Source: CAKZKT01 sp034434235 (GTDB lineage Bacteria; Chloroflexota; Anaerolineae; CG2-30-64-16). From it: a stretch of 64,000 bases of DNA. The DNA lies in assembly GCA_034434235.1 (NCBI GenBank), contig DAOTZV010000192.1:1-64000 (forward strand). Reading direction: 5' to 3'. The position numbers and the translations under genes were made by a program. This document shows positions 52,118-61,815 of this stretch, in pieces (the first letter of the stretch is position 1; each line of letters begins with the position of its first letter). Below the pieces are notes generated by a model that saw only the letters and a list, made by a program, of their open reading frames with translations, was not told where the DNA came from and did no database searches.

Positions 52118-53716
52118 ATGTTCAAACGCAAGCAGCCAATGATCGCGATCGCGATGACGATCGCGCTGTTTGCCGGCCTCGTCTTGGGGAGCGCAACCGG
52201 CCTGGCGGTGACGCAACAGGAAGTGCTCTTCAACGGCAATTTCGAAAGCGGCTTCTCGCAGATCCCCGGCTGCGGCATGGTCGGCAATGGGTGGGGATGC
52301 TTCACGAACGGCGGGTCGGTGACCTACGGCTTCTACGACGATCAATGGGCGCCCGTGCGGGCCGACGGCGCGCATAGCCAGCTCATCGAGATGAACACGA
52401 TGCAGCCGGCCGCGTCGGAAGCCGACCGCTACGCCGGCATCTATCAGACGGTCAACGTGGTCAAGGGCGGCAAGTATGAGTTCAAGGTCAGCGGTCTGGT
52501 GCGCGAGGCCTTGAAGGACGGCATGAAGCCCGATCCCAACGACGACCGCTATCGCTATCGCGTCCAGTGGGGCTATACCGCGGACGGCTCCACCGACTGG
52601 ACGAAGGTGACCAACTGGGTCGAACTCCCTTGGGACAAGATAGACCCTCGCACCGCGCCTACCGGCCTGCAAAGCTTCTCCACCTCCTTCGTCGCGCCGG
52701 GCGACCGCATCACGATCTTCATCCGCCTGTGGAAGAAGTGGGGGACGGTCTATCGCGAGGTGGACTTCAACGTGGATGCCATCAGCCTGTGGGGGCCGGC
52801 CGTGGCCGCGCCGCCGACGGGCGTGGTGGTCATCCCGCCGCCGGCCGACCGGAAGCCGCCGACGCCGCCCGTTGTGGTACAGCCGCCGGCCGTGGTGCCG
52901 CCGCCGGTCGTGATCCCGCCACCACCGCCGGGCGCGTGCGCCGGCCCGAACCTGGTGATGAACGGCAGCTTCGAAGCCGGCTTCACCAACGGGGTCGCCA
53001 ACTATTGGACGAGCTACACGAACGGCGGCCGCGCCAGTTACGGCTTCTATGACGACATGTGGCCGCCGGTGGTGAAGGACGGCGCGCACAGCCAGTTGAT
53101 CGAGATCAACACGAAGGAGATGGCGCTCGCCGACGGGAACCGCGTGGCGGGCATCTACCAGATCGTGTCGGGCCTGACGCCGGGCATGACCTATCAGTTA
53201 TCGTTGTGGGGCCAGATGCGCGAGGAGGCGGCCCACCCGGCCGAGGACAAATATCGCTATCGGGTGCAGTGGGGGTATGCGCCGGCGGCTCCGGGCGTGT
53301 CGCCTTCGGCCATTACCAACTGGACCGAGATCTCGTGGGATGATATCTATGTCCGCACGTCGCCCGGGCCGATGAGCTACTACAGCGCGAAGTTCGTGGC
53401 GCCCAGCAAGCAGATCATCCTGGCCGTGCAGGCGCTCAAGAAGTGGGGCACGCCGTATCGCGAGCTGGATGTCAACCTGGATCTGATCCAGGTGCAGGGT
53501 TGTCCGTATCCGCCGACGAACGGCGTGATCGTGATCCCGCCGACCAACGGCGGCAACGTGTGTGCCACCTGGTATACGGTGAAGAAGGGCGACACCCTGG
53601 CCGCGATCGCCGGCCGCTACCGCGTGACCGTGGCGCAGATCGTCAAGCTGAACCACATCAAGAACGCGAACCTGATCTACGCCGGCCAGCGGCTCTGCAT
53701 CCCGCCCGACCCCTGA
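52118..53716 (+). CDS. Secreted protein with two carbohydrate-binding-like domains and C-terminal LysM
   Basis: A 532-residue exported protein. A signal peptide (MFKRKQPMIAIAMTIALFAGLVLGSATG) is followed by two homologous beta-sandwich domains, each opening with (V)LFNGNFESGF / VMNGSFEAGF and containing SYGFYDDMWPPV(V/R)...GAHSQLIEIN and RYRYRVQWGY. Domain 1 is about residues 37-220, domain 2 about 283-470. A Pro-rich linker (PPPADRKPPTPPVVVQPP...) joins them. A LysM module (WYTVKKGDTLAAIAGRYRVTVAQIVKLN) closes the protein. LysM binds peptidoglycan or chitin-like glycans. It likely sits in the cell wall. AAGGAGG precedes the ATG at 52118. Tandem duplication of the domain is plain. Confidence 0.88.
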   Translation: MFKRKQPMIAIAMTIALFAGLVLGSATGLAVTQQEVLFNGNFESGFSQIPGCGMVGNGWGCFTNGGSVTYGFYDDQWAPVRADGAHSQLIEMNTMQPAASEADRYAGIYQTVNVVKGGKYEFKVSGLVREALKDGMKPDPNDDRYRYRVQWGYTADGSTDWTKVTNWVELPWDKIDPRTAPTGLQSFSTSFVAPGDRITIFIRLWKKWGTVYREVDFNVDAISLWGPAVAAPPTGVVVIPPPADRKPPTPPVVVQPPAVVPPPVVIPPPPPGACAGPNLVMNGSFEAGFTNGVANYWTSYTNGGRASYGFYDDMWPPVVKDGAHSQLIEINTKEMALADGNRVAGIYQIVSGLTPGMTYQLSLWGQMREEAAHPAEDKYRYRVQWGYAPAAPGVSPSAITNWTEISWDDIYVRTSPGPMSYYSAKFVAPSKQIILAVQALKKWGTPYRELDVNLDLIQVQGCPYPPTNGVIVIPPTNGGNVCATWYTVKKGDTLAAIAGRYRVTVAQIVKLNHIKNANLIYAGQRLCIPPDP

Positions 53717-53724
53717 TTGGATTG

Positions 53725-53800
53725 TTTTGGATTGCGACGCTGCGGCGTCGCTCTGGTTGGCGGGGCCCAGGAAAGCGGCGCTGTGCGTCGCAATCCAAAA
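53725..53800. repeat. 76-bp element with 16-bp perfect inverted ends (TTTTGGATTGCGACGC)
   Basis: The left end TTTTGGATTGCGACGC (53725-53740) and the right end GCGTCGCAATCCAAAA (53785-53800) are exact reverse complements. An inner hairpin GCGACGC-TGCG-GCGTCGC overlaps the left end. Related to the element at 471-598. It lies after the LysM gene, next to the terminator. Confidence 0.85.
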
Positions 53801-53828
53801 AGCCGCCAGAAAACTTTCTGGCGGCTTT
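53799..53828. terminator. Bidirectional intrinsic terminator
   Basis: 14-bp perfect stem AAAGCCGCCAGAAA / TTTCTGGCGGCTTT with a 2-base gap, flanked by A-run and T-run. It lies between the convergent LysM and YchF-like genes and should stop transcription from both sides. Confidence 0.85.
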
Positions 53829-53852
53829 GCGCGTCTGTTCGCAGAACGGCCT

Positions 53853-54941
53853 CTACACGTTGAACCGGATGTTCAACACATCGCCGTTTTGCACGACGTA
53901 CTCCTTCCCCTCCAGACGGATCAGGCCGCGCTGGCGCGCCGCGGCGAGGCTTCCCGCCGCGATCAGGTCGTCGTAGGAGATCACCTCGGCGCGGATGAAG
54001 CCGCGGGCCAGGTCGCTGTGGATGACGCCGGCCGCCTCGACGGCCGTCGCGCCCACCGGGATCGTCCACGCGCGCACCTCGTCCTCGCCGACCGTGAAGA
54101 AGCTGTGGAGGCCCAACAGATCATAGGAAAGGCGGATCACCCGGTTCAGGCCCAGCTCGGCGATGTTGTATTCCGCCAGGAACTCGTCCACCTCCTCGGG
54201 CGGCAACTGCGCCAGCTCCATCTCCAGCCGGCCCTGGAGACAGGCGATGGACGTGTGGCGGTGCTGATAGTCGGCCAGGTCGTCCAACGCGCAATCGGCG
54301 CTCTGATCGCCCACGTTGAGCACGATCAGGAGCGGCTTGAGGGTGAGCAGGCCGAAGTTGCGCAACGCCTTCAGCTCGGCCGAGGCCAGCTCCAGGTCGC
54401 GCAGGGGGCGGCCGGCCTCCAACTGTTCGTGCAGGCGCCGCATGAGCGCCAGCTCCGCCTCGTTGGCGGCGCGCGTCTGCTTATCGCCCCCCTTCTTAAG
54501 CTGGGCTTCCAGTCGCTCGATCCGTCGCTCCACAATGATCAGATCCGACAGCAACAGCTCGGTGTCCATGATCTCGATATCGCGACGGGGATTAACGCTT
54601 CCCTCGATGTGCGGCACGTCGGGGTCCTCGAACGCGCGCACCACGTGCAAAAGCGCGTCGCTCTGGCTGAGGGTGTTGAGCAGCGGGCCGCTCAGCCCGC
54701 CCTCGCTCACCCCCTTGGTCAGGCCCGCGATGTCGGCGTAGGTCACCCTGGCGTAGGTGGTCTTGCGCGGCCGGAACATGGCCGAGAGCCGATCCACGCG
54801 CGGATCGGGTACGTCCACGATCGCGGTGTGCACTTCGAACTGCCCTGTGCTGAACGCGCTGGTCTCGCGGTTGCCGCGCGTCAGCGCGTTGAAGATGGTG
54901 GTCTTGGTGCTGTTGGGCAGTCCGATGATGGCGATCTGCAT
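53853..54941 (-). CDS. YchF/OBG-type P-loop NTPase (DUF933) with altered Walker A
   Basis: A 362-residue protein of the YchF family. It shows the N-terminal MQIAIIGLPN motif, the G3 region VTYADIAGLTKGVSEGGLSGPLLN, HVVRAFEDPDVPHIEGSVNPRRDIEIMDTELLLSDL, and the TGS-like C-terminus DLLGLHSFFTVGEDEVRAWTIPVGATAVEAAGVIHSDLARGFIRAEVISYDDL, which in the family binds the ribosome. The nucleotide loop reads GLPNSTKTT where GLPNVGKST or GLPNSGKTT is expected, so the glycine before the lysine is missing. The lysine and threonines are kept. Binding of ATP or GTP may be weakened. The ATG at 54941 is where the motif begins. It overlaps no neighbour; the ROK gene ends 8 bp upstream. Confidence 0.88.
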   Translation of the reverse strand: MQIAIIGLPNSTKTTIFNALTRGNRETSAFSTGQFEVHTAIVDVPDPRVDRLSAMFRPRKTTYARVTYADIAGLTKGVSEGGLSGPLLNTLSQSDALLHVVRAFEDPDVPHIEGSVNPRRDIEIMDTELLLSDLIIVERRIERLEAQLKKGGDKQTRAANEAELALMRRLHEQLEAGRPLRDLELASAELKALRNFGLLTLKPLLIVLNVGDQSADCALDDLADYQHRHTSIACLQGRLEMELAQLPPEEVDEFLAEYNIAELGLNRVIRLSYDLLGLHSFFTVGEDEVRAWTIPVGATAVEAAGVIHSDLARGFIRAEVISYDDLIAAGSLAAARQRGLIRLEGKEYVVQNGDVLNIRFNV

Positions 54942-54948
54942 ACGTTTG

Positions 54949-55926
54949 TCACTCCTTGATGCCCAATTCGGTGACGGCGAGCGCCAGCGCGCCGAGCAGG
55001 CCGACATCATCGCCGAGCGCGGCCGGGACGATGGAAAGGCCTTCCAGATAGCCCGGCATGGCGCGGGCGCGAATCATCTCCCACATCGGGTCGAAGAGCA
55101 AGGGGCCGGCCTTGGTCACGCTTCCGCCGAGCACGACCATGCGCGGGTTGAACAGGTGCAACAGGTTCACGATGCCCAGTCCCAGGTACTTGCCGGCCCG
55201 GCGGAACGCGTTGGCGGCCAGCTTATCGCCCGCGGCGGCCGCCTCGCTGACCACGCGGGCATCCACCTTGTTCAGGTCGCCGCCGACCAGCTTGAGCACC
55301 TTGCCGGACTTGCTTCCCTTGCCCGCCTTGAGCCGGCCGATCACATCCCGGCTGATGGCCGGTCCGGCCGCCAGCGCCTCCAGGCATCCCCGATTGCCGC
55401 AGCCGCACTTGGGGCCATCGGGCTGGATGACCATGTGGCCGGCCTCGGCCGCCAGGCCGCGCGCACCCAACAGCAGCCGGCCGTCCACGATGATGCCGCT
55501 GCCGATGCCCGTGCTGATCGTCAGATAGACCATATCCTTCACCCCGCGCGCCGCGCCGTAGGTCGCCTCGGCCAGGCCGGCCACGTTGGCGTCGTTGCCC
55601 AGGAAGGTGGGCTTGCCGAAGCGGGCGCTGATCAGGTTGCGCAGCGGCACATTGACCCAGCCCGGCAGGTTGGGCGCGGCCAGGATCATCCCCGCGGCCG
55701 GATCGAGCGGCCCGGGCGCGCCGATCCCGATGCCGACGACCGCGTCCGGCGCGGTGCCTTCCAGCGCCTCGGCGATGCTCTCTTCAAGGCGCGTCAACAC
55801 GGCCTGGGGGCCTTCTGCGGCCCGGGTCAGCTTCGCCACCCGGCGGTAGATCTGGCCCTGTGGGTCGCAAAGCGCGGCGCGGATCTGCGTGCCGCCGAGA
55901 TCTACAGCGACGATGTAAGGATTCAT
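54949..55926 (-). CDS. ROK family sugar kinase/regulator-like protein (glucokinase type)
   Basis: A 325-residue ROK protein. The phosphate-1 motif is YIVAVDLGGTQIRAA (4-18). GIGIGAPGPLDPAAG, FLGNDANVAGLAEATYG with the catalytic aspartate (GND), LTISTGIGSGIIVDG, and the ROK zinc motif KCGCGNRGCLEALAAG follow. No N-terminal helix-turn-helix is present, so it is a kinase rather than a repressor. It likely phosphorylates glucose or a related hexose with ATP. A short Lys/Ser-rich insert (KAGKGSKSGKVLK) lies in the second half. It is one nucleotide after the stop of the UroD-family gene and is followed by the YchF-like gene; the three may form an operon. Confidence 0.9.
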   Translation of the reverse strand: MNPYIVAVDLGGTQIRAALCDPQGQIYRRVAKLTRAAEGPQAVLTRLEESIAEALEGTAPDAVVGIGIGAPGPLDPAAGMILAAPNLPGWVNVPLRNLISARFGKPTFLGNDANVAGLAEATYGAARGVKDMVYLTISTGIGSGIIVDGRLLLGARGLAAEAGHMVIQPDGPKCGCGNRGCLEALAAGPAISRDVIGRLKAGKGSKSGKVLKLVGGDLNKVDARVVSEAAAAGDKLAANAFRRAGKYLGLGIVNLLHLFNPRMVVLGGSVTKAGPLLFDPMWEMIRARAMPGYLEGLSIVPAALGDDVGLLGALALAVTELGIKE

Positions 55927-55927
55927 C

Positions 55928-57004
55928 TCAATATGCTCCGTACTTTGCTACCAGCTCCATCACCCGGCAATATTGGGCGAACGAAACGTTGTTCGGCACC
56001 GAATGATCGGAGTGGTAGATGTAGCCGCCGCCGACCTTGGCGGCCGTGATCTTGGTGGCGATCTCGCGCTCGAGGACGTCCGGGTCGGGGTCGTTGAAGG
56101 TGCGCACGTCAATGCCGCCCATGAATGCCAGATCCCGGCCGTACTGCTGTTTCAGCGTCACCACATCCATGCCGGCCTTCACCTCCAGCGGCTGGAGACA
56201 GTCCAGGCCGGCGTCGATCAGATCGGGGATCAACATGCGCACATCGCCGCACGAATGGAGGATCACCTTCATGCCGCGGCTGTGGAAGAAATCGAACATC
56301 CGTCTGTCGGCCGGCTTGATCAGCTTGCGATAGACGCGCGGGGAAAAGAACGGGCCGTTGCGATAGCCCATGTCGTTGTACAGGAACGCGGCGTCGAAGG
56401 CGTACCCCTCGGCCATGATGATCTTCGCCATCTCGATCACCATATCGGCCTGCGTCTCGATGATGTCCTGGATCCAGGCCGGATCGTCTATCAGCAGGGT
56501 CAGGAGCTGGTCGGAGCGGATGTAGGCCTGGCACAGGTCGTAGCCGGTGATCGCGCCGTAGGTGACGTACAGGTCTTCGCTGCGCGCCCGCTCGTAATTG
56601 TTCTTCAGCGTGACCCAATCGACGCGGGTGAAGCCGGGTTGCAAGCGGCGTTTAGCCGCTTCCCAATCGGCGCGCGTCTTGATCCCGTAGTCAATCAGCT
56701 CGGGTGTAGTCGAATAGTCCCGATGATTTTTGCGCACGCCGCCATACGGGGTGCTCTCGACGATGTACTCGTCGTTGCGCTCGAGCACCCGCACGGGGTA
56801 CTGCGGGGTCAGGTCGGCGCCGAAGCTGCGCAGGTGAAAGCCGAAATACTCCTCGACCGGGATGCCGTCGGGCAGGCCTTCGCGGCGCCAGCGGGTCACC
56901 GTGGCCGCCCAGACGCTATCGTGGACGGGGATCCGATCCCCCTCTTTGTGGTCGAGGGCCAGTCGGACGCGCTCGCGGGGGGTGAGACGAGTTGTTGTTG
57001 ACAT
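55928..57004 (-). CDS. Uroporphyrinogen decarboxylase (URO-D) family protein, second copy
   Basis: A 358-residue relative of the protein at 34464. It opens with LTPRERVRLALDHKEGDRIPVHDSVWA, the family's usual NREPDRVP region, and has DAAFLYNDMGYRNGPFFSPRVYRKLIKP, GMKVILHSCGDVRMLIPDLIDAGLDCLQPLEVKAGMDV and the FMGGIDVRTFNDPDPD end. HSCGD fits the metal-binding HxC site of cobalamin-linked methyltransferases (MtaA-like). It is not the haem-pathway enzyme by context. The start at 57004 has GGAG 6 nt upstream; an ATG two codons earlier is within that site. It is divergent from a LacI gene and lies next to a ROK kinase gene. Confidence 0.85.
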   Translation of the reverse strand: MSTTTRLTPRERVRLALDHKEGDRIPVHDSVWAATVTRWRREGLPDGIPVEEYFGFHLRSFGADLTPQYPVRVLERNDEYIVESTPYGGVRKNHRDYSTTPELIDYGIKTRADWEAAKRRLQPGFTRVDWVTLKNNYERARSEDLYVTYGAITGYDLCQAYIRSDQLLTLLIDDPAWIQDIIETQADMVIEMAKIIMAEGYAFDAAFLYNDMGYRNGPFFSPRVYRKLIKPADRRMFDFFHSRGMKVILHSCGDVRMLIPDLIDAGLDCLQPLEVKAGMDVVTLKQQYGRDLAFMGGIDVRTFNDPDPDVLEREIATKITAAKVGGGYIYHSDHSVPNNVSFAQYCRVMELVAKYGAY

Positions 57005-57080
57005 AAACATCTCCGGGTTGACAGGTTTCTGTATCGGTGAACCGCCTCACATGATAGCACAAATTGCCCAAAAAGCCACT

Positions 57081-57109
57081 TGACAAATCGGGGCCTTTAT
57101 GCTATAGTT
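57081..57109 (+). promoter_or_regulatory. Sigma-70 promoter of the second LacI/ABC transporter run
   Basis: TTGACA (57081-57086), 17-bp spacer, TATAGT (57104-57109): one mismatch in the -10. It lies 107 bp before the LacI start. Confidence 0.8.
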
Positions 57110-57111
57110 TA

Positions 57112-57127
57112 CGTTGTCGTCAACGTT
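57112..57127. promoter_or_regulatory. Palindromic operator candidate for the second LacI regulator
   Basis: ACGTTG-TCGT-CAACGT is a perfect 6-4-6 palindrome directly downstream of the -10 box at 57104, covering about -4 to +12 of the predicted transcript. A second CGTTGTC follows at 57125. Typical place for an autoregulatory LacI-type site. Confidence 0.75.
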
Positions 57128-57215
57128 GTCAATCCGACGATCCCCTTTTCCGTCGTCCGTATTGTCGTATCGTCGAAGATAGCCCGGTTGTCACGTCCGT
57201 CTGCGAGGGAGAGCT

Positions 57216-58208
57216 TTGCCAGCGAAGTTGCGCGATGTTGCACAGAGGGCCGGCGTCTCGATCAAGACCGTCTCGCGCGTGGTCAACAACCAGGGCGAGA
57301 TCTCGGAGGCCACGCGCCAGCGCGTGCTGAAGGCCATCGCCGAGTTGCGCTATCGGCCCAGCAAAGTGGCGCGTGCCCTGGTCACCCAGCACACCGATAC
57401 GATCGGCCTGGTCGTGGGCGACATTACGAATCCCTTTTTCCCGGAAGTGGCGCGCGGCGTGTTGGATGTAGCCGAGCCGCGCGGCTACAACGTCTTTCTG
57501 TGTAATTCGGACGGTGAACTCGCTCGCGAGACCCGCATCCTCGAATCGTTGCTGGATCACGGCGTAGACGGCATCATCATCTTCCCGACCTTCGAGCTGG
57601 AGCCGGCGCTGCGTCGGTTGGCCGGCCCCGAGCGGCCGGTGGTGGTGGTGAACCGGCCCTATGATCTGCCGGGCGTGAGCGCGGTGATGATCCATTCCCG
57701 TCGCGGCGCGCGGCTGGCCGTGGAACATCTGATCGCCAGGGGCCACACCGCGATCGCCATGCTGGCAGGGCAGAGCCATGAGATCGAGCGCTTGCAGCGC
57801 GTGCAAGGTTACCGCGAGGCCCTGCGCGCGCATGGCCTGCCGGTGCGCGAGGAGTGGATCGTCGGCGGCGCGCCGATCCAGAAGCGCGGCCGGGAGTCGG
57901 CCCTGGCGTTGCTGGCGCGCTATCCCGAGATCACCGCGATCTTTGCCTACAACGACCTGCTGGCATTGGGCGCCATCGAGGCGTGCCGCGAGCTGGGCCG
58001 CCGCGTGCCCGAAGATTGTGCGATCGTTGGCTTCGATGATATCCCGCTGGCCGGCGTCGTAAACCCCGCCTTGACGACCGTGCGGGTGGATAAATACGAC
58101 CTCGGACGGCAGTGCATGAATCGGCTGTTCGAAATGCTCGCCCATCCCGACCAGACATTCGAGCCGCTATGGGTGGATGTCGAACTGGTGGAGCGCGCAT
58201 CGGCGTAA
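57216..58208 (+). CDS. LacI family transcriptional regulator (second)
   Basis: A 330-residue repressor. The helix-turn-helix is KLRDVAQRAGVSIKTVSRVVNN (4-25), the hinge LRYRPSKVARALVTQ, and the sensor domain runs from TIGLVVGDITNPFFPEVARGV to the C-terminal GFDDIPLAGVVNPALTTVRVDKYDLGRQCMNRLF. The start is a TTG (57216) with GAGGGAGAG upstream. It lies directly before a family-5 (peptide/sugar) ABC transporter, so it likely controls uptake of that solute in answer to a sugar ligand. A promoter with a perfect palindrome stands upstream. It is distinct from the regulator at 41270. Confidence 0.9.
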   Translation: MPAKLRDVAQRAGVSIKTVSRVVNNQGEISEATRQRVLKAIAELRYRPSKVARALVTQHTDTIGLVVGDITNPFFPEVARGVLDVAEPRGYNVFLCNSDGELARETRILESLLDHGVDGIIIFPTFELEPALRRLAGPERPVVVVNRPYDLPGVSAVMIHSRRGARLAVEHLIARGHTAIAMLAGQSHEIERLQRVQGYREALRAHGLPVREEWIVGGAPIQKRGRESALALLARYPEITAIFAYNDLLALGAIEACRELGRRVPEDCAIVGFDDIPLAGVVNPALTTVRVDKYDLGRQCMNRLFEMLAHPDQTFEPLWVDVELVERASA

Positions 58209-58234
58209 TCTCTGTGCTTGAGGCGATCAACGCG

Positions 58235-59266
<1,032 letters not shown>

Positions 59267-59408
59267 CACGAAAGGAGGTGATGACGGGAGGAGGGAGTCG
59301 CTGTGCACGGCACGCATGGAGCACCCGCCATGCGTCGAAGATCAGGTTCAACTCGGGTTGGCCATCGGGTGAACCAACCGTTCTACACCAAGCAGAGGAG
59401 ATGTCAGA

Positions 59409-61625
59409 ATGAATACCCGCACGAAGTTGTGGACGCTGGCCTCGGTATTGCTGGTGGTGATGCTGCTGGTGGGCTGCGGCGCACCGGCCACGCCCGCGCC
59501 GGCGCCTGCTCCTGCCAAGGCCGAGCCGACCGCGGCGCCGGCTCCCACCAAGGCGCCCGAACCGACCAAAGCCCCCGAACCGACCAAGGCGCCTGAGCCG
59601 ACCAAAGCTCCGGCTGCGGCTGCCGTCAAGCCGCCCATTCCGTATCCCGATCCGCCCAAGCTGGAGATCGGCGGCGCGCCCGTCAAGCGCATGCCCATCA
59701 ACCAGATCGTGACGTACAAGGCGCTGCCGGAATACAAGGAACCGGCCTGGGTCACCGAGCTGGTGAAGGCCGGCAAGCTGCCGCCCGTGAAGGATCGCCT
59801 GCCGAAGGAGCCCCAGGTCTACCTGAAGTCGGGCATGAAGGACGGCATCGGCGTCTACGGCGACCTGTGGCGCGGCTTCTCGGCCTGCCCGACGGCCGGC
59901 TATAACGACATGGCCGGCATCACGATGGGGTGGTTCGGCATCGAGTCTTACACCTCGCGCTACGGCGCGCTGGTCAAGACCGGTCCGCTCTACCGCGCGG
60001 ATCAGGACATCGAGCCGTTCCCCAACATCGCCAAGAGCTGGGAGTGGTCGGCCGACGGCAAGCAGTTGACCATGAAGCTGATCGAAGGCGCCAAGTGGTC
60101 GGACGGCGAGCCGTTCACGGCCGATGATGTGATGTTCACCTGGGAAGGCTACATCGTTGACAAGAACGTCAACGCCCCGCGCAAGCTGGACGCCTGGACC
60201 TTCGGCGGGGTGCCGACCAAGCTGGAGAAGGTGGACGACTACACCATCCGGTTCACGTTCGGCGTCTCCAAGCCGATGAACGTGTTCTACATGATGAACG
60301 AGGACACCTTCCACGTCATGCCGGCGCACCAGCTCAAGCCGCTCCATCCGCAGTGGAGCACCGCCAGCCCGAAGCCGACCTACAAGGACTTCGAGAACGC
60401 GCTGCCGCCGAACAAGCTGCCGCTGGTGACGATGGGCCCGTGGGTCATCACCGAGTACAAGACGGACGAGCTGATGATCATGCGCCGCAACCCGTACTAC
60501 TGGAAGGTGGACGAGGAAGGCCAGCAGCTCCCGTACTTCGATGAGATCCAGTACCGCAAGGGGCCCAGCGGCATCGGCCGCGACCTGTGCACCATCGCGG
60601 GCGACTGCGACCACATGAACCTGGAGAACCCGAGCACCTTCGTCGAGGCGATGACCAAGGCGCAGGATCCGAACGCCAAGTACTCTGTGTCGTGGGGGCC
60701 TGAGACGTTGGGCTACGGCGTCATCTTCAACTTCTCGCTCGACCAGGGCGTGAAGGACGACCGCGACAAGGCCGTGCGCGAGCTGTTCCGCGACGTGCGC
60801 TTCCGCAAGGCGCTCAGCTACGCCACCGACCGCGACGGCATCGCCCAGTCCATCATGAAGGGCCCGTTCCTGCGCGGGTGGGCGGGTGGCCTCTATCCGG
60901 GCGCGCCCGAGTTCGACAAGACCTCGGTGGTCTACTATCCGTACGATCCGCCGTCGGCCAAGGCGTTGTTGGCCGAGATCGGCCTGAAGGACACCAACAA
61001 CGACGGCGTGCTCGAATGGACGAGCGGCCCGATGGCCGGCAAGCCGGTGGTGCTGGAACTGCGCGCGTCGCAGGACGCCAAGGAGACCCAGAGCGTCGCC
61101 GAGGCGCTGGTGAACCAGTGGGGCGCGGTCGGCATCAAGATCAACATGAAGGTGACCGACAGCGCCACCTTCAACGAGCTCAACCAGTCGGGCAACTGGG
61201 ACATGCAGGCGTTCCGCGGCGGCCAGCCGTTCGCGCTGCCGTTCGTCAACCCGACCGCCCTGGCGCCGCTCACCAAGAACTTCACCATCCATCGCGAGGG
61301 CGATAAGCCGCGCGTCATGATGGACTTCGAGAAGCAACTGGTGGACCTGGTGACCCAGTACCGCGACACGTTCGACGCCGCGAAGCGCAAGGAGCTGATG
61401 AAGCAGTACAACAAGATCTTCACCGAGAACGTGTATCAGCTCGGCGTCTTCGTCGGCCGCTACGGCCTGGGCCTGACCAAGCGCGCCAAGAACGTGCCGG
61501 ACGGCACGCCGGTCTTCATGTACACCTGGGTGGAGGACGCGATCCTGCTCGACGCGCTCTGGACGCCGCTGGATCAGCAGTTGAAGCAGAATCGGCCGAA
61601 CACCCTGCCGGTGTATACGAAGTAA
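59409..61625 (+). CDS. Family 5 extracellular solute-binding lipoprotein
   Basis: A 738-residue binding lipoprotein. The signal MNTRTKLWTLASVLLVVMLLVGCG has the lipobox VGC (Cys23). A linker of KAPEPT repeats (about residues 47-66) and Ala/Pro runs follow, as an extended spacer. The binding domain has SWEWSADGKQLTMKLIEGAKWSDGEPFTADDVMFTWEGY, the classic SBP_bac_5 signature. It ends with YTWVEDAILLDALWTPLD. It delivers peptides, nickel complexes or oligosaccharides to the permeases; the LacI-type regulator upstream suggests a sugar-related ligand. The large size resembles binding proteins of the oligosaccharide class. AGAGGAG precedes the ATG. A 142-bp gap separates it from the ATPase gene. 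Confidence 0.9.
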   Translation: MNTRTKLWTLASVLLVVMLLVGCGAPATPAPAPAPAKAEPTAAPAPTKAPEPTKAPEPTKAPEPTKAPAAAAVKPPIPYPDPPKLEIGGAPVKRMPINQIVTYKALPEYKEPAWVTELVKAGKLPPVKDRLPKEPQVYLKSGMKDGIGVYGDLWRGFSACPTAGYNDMAGITMGWFGIESYTSRYGALVKTGPLYRADQDIEPFPNIAKSWEWSADGKQLTMKLIEGAKWSDGEPFTADDVMFTWEGYIVDKNVNAPRKLDAWTFGGVPTKLEKVDDYTIRFTFGVSKPMNVFYMMNEDTFHVMPAHQLKPLHPQWSTASPKPTYKDFENALPPNKLPLVTMGPWVITEYKTDELMIMRRNPYYWKVDEEGQQLPYFDEIQYRKGPSGIGRDLCTIAGDCDHMNLENPSTFVEAMTKAQDPNAKYSVSWGPETLGYGVIFNFSLDQGVKDDRDKAVRELFRDVRFRKALSYATDRDGIAQSIMKGPFLRGWAGGLYPGAPEFDKTSVVYYPYDPPSAKALLAEIGLKDTNNDGVLEWTSGPMAGKPVVLELRASQDAKETQSVAEALVNQWGAVGIKINMKVTDSATFNELNQSGNWDMQAFRGGQPFALPFVNPTALAPLTKNFTIHREGDKPRVMMDFEKQLVDLVTQYRDTFDAAKRKELMKQYNKIFTENVYQLGVFVGRYGLGLTKRAKNVPDGTPVFMYTWVEDAILLDALWTPLDQQLKQNRPNTLPVYTK

Positions 61626-61651
61626 CAAGAGTTACGCAGTAGAAGCTCGCA

Positions 61652-61722
61652 GCCGGTCTGTGACCGGCGTCGTCGGCTTGCAAGCGTCGTCTTGGGCGGC
61701 CCGACGGGGGTCGCAGACCCCC
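61652..61722. repeat. Two GGTC-GACC hairpins between the binding protein and permease genes
   Basis: Perfect 7-3-7 hairpins GCCGGTC-TGT-GACCGGC (61652-61668) and GGGGGTC-GCA-GACCCCC (61706-61722). Same family as 13604 and 24325-24374. Next to them, at 61752-61785, is the fourth 34-bp palindrome. Confidence 0.85.
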
Positions 61723-61751
61723 TGCGAGCAAGAAGAAAGGACCTCGTAGCT

Positions 61752-61785
61752 ACGCGCCCGGCGTCTTCGAAAGTGCCGGGCGCGT
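61752..61785. repeat. 34-bp palindrome, copy 4 (ACGCGCCCGGC variant)
   Basis: Arms ACGCGCCCGGC and GCCGGGCGCGT, with paired (compensated) changes relative to copies 1-3. It ends 31 bp before the permease start. Compensated changes suggest selection on the hairpin. Confidence 0.82.
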
Positions 61786-61815
61786 GAGCTCGGGAAGCAG
61801 GGCTCAGGAGATGGC

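Noticed and set aside
57018..57040. Plus-strand promoter starting at TTGACA 57018
   Set aside because: No -10 box lies at 16-18 bp; the match is part of the ribosome-site region of the divergent gene.
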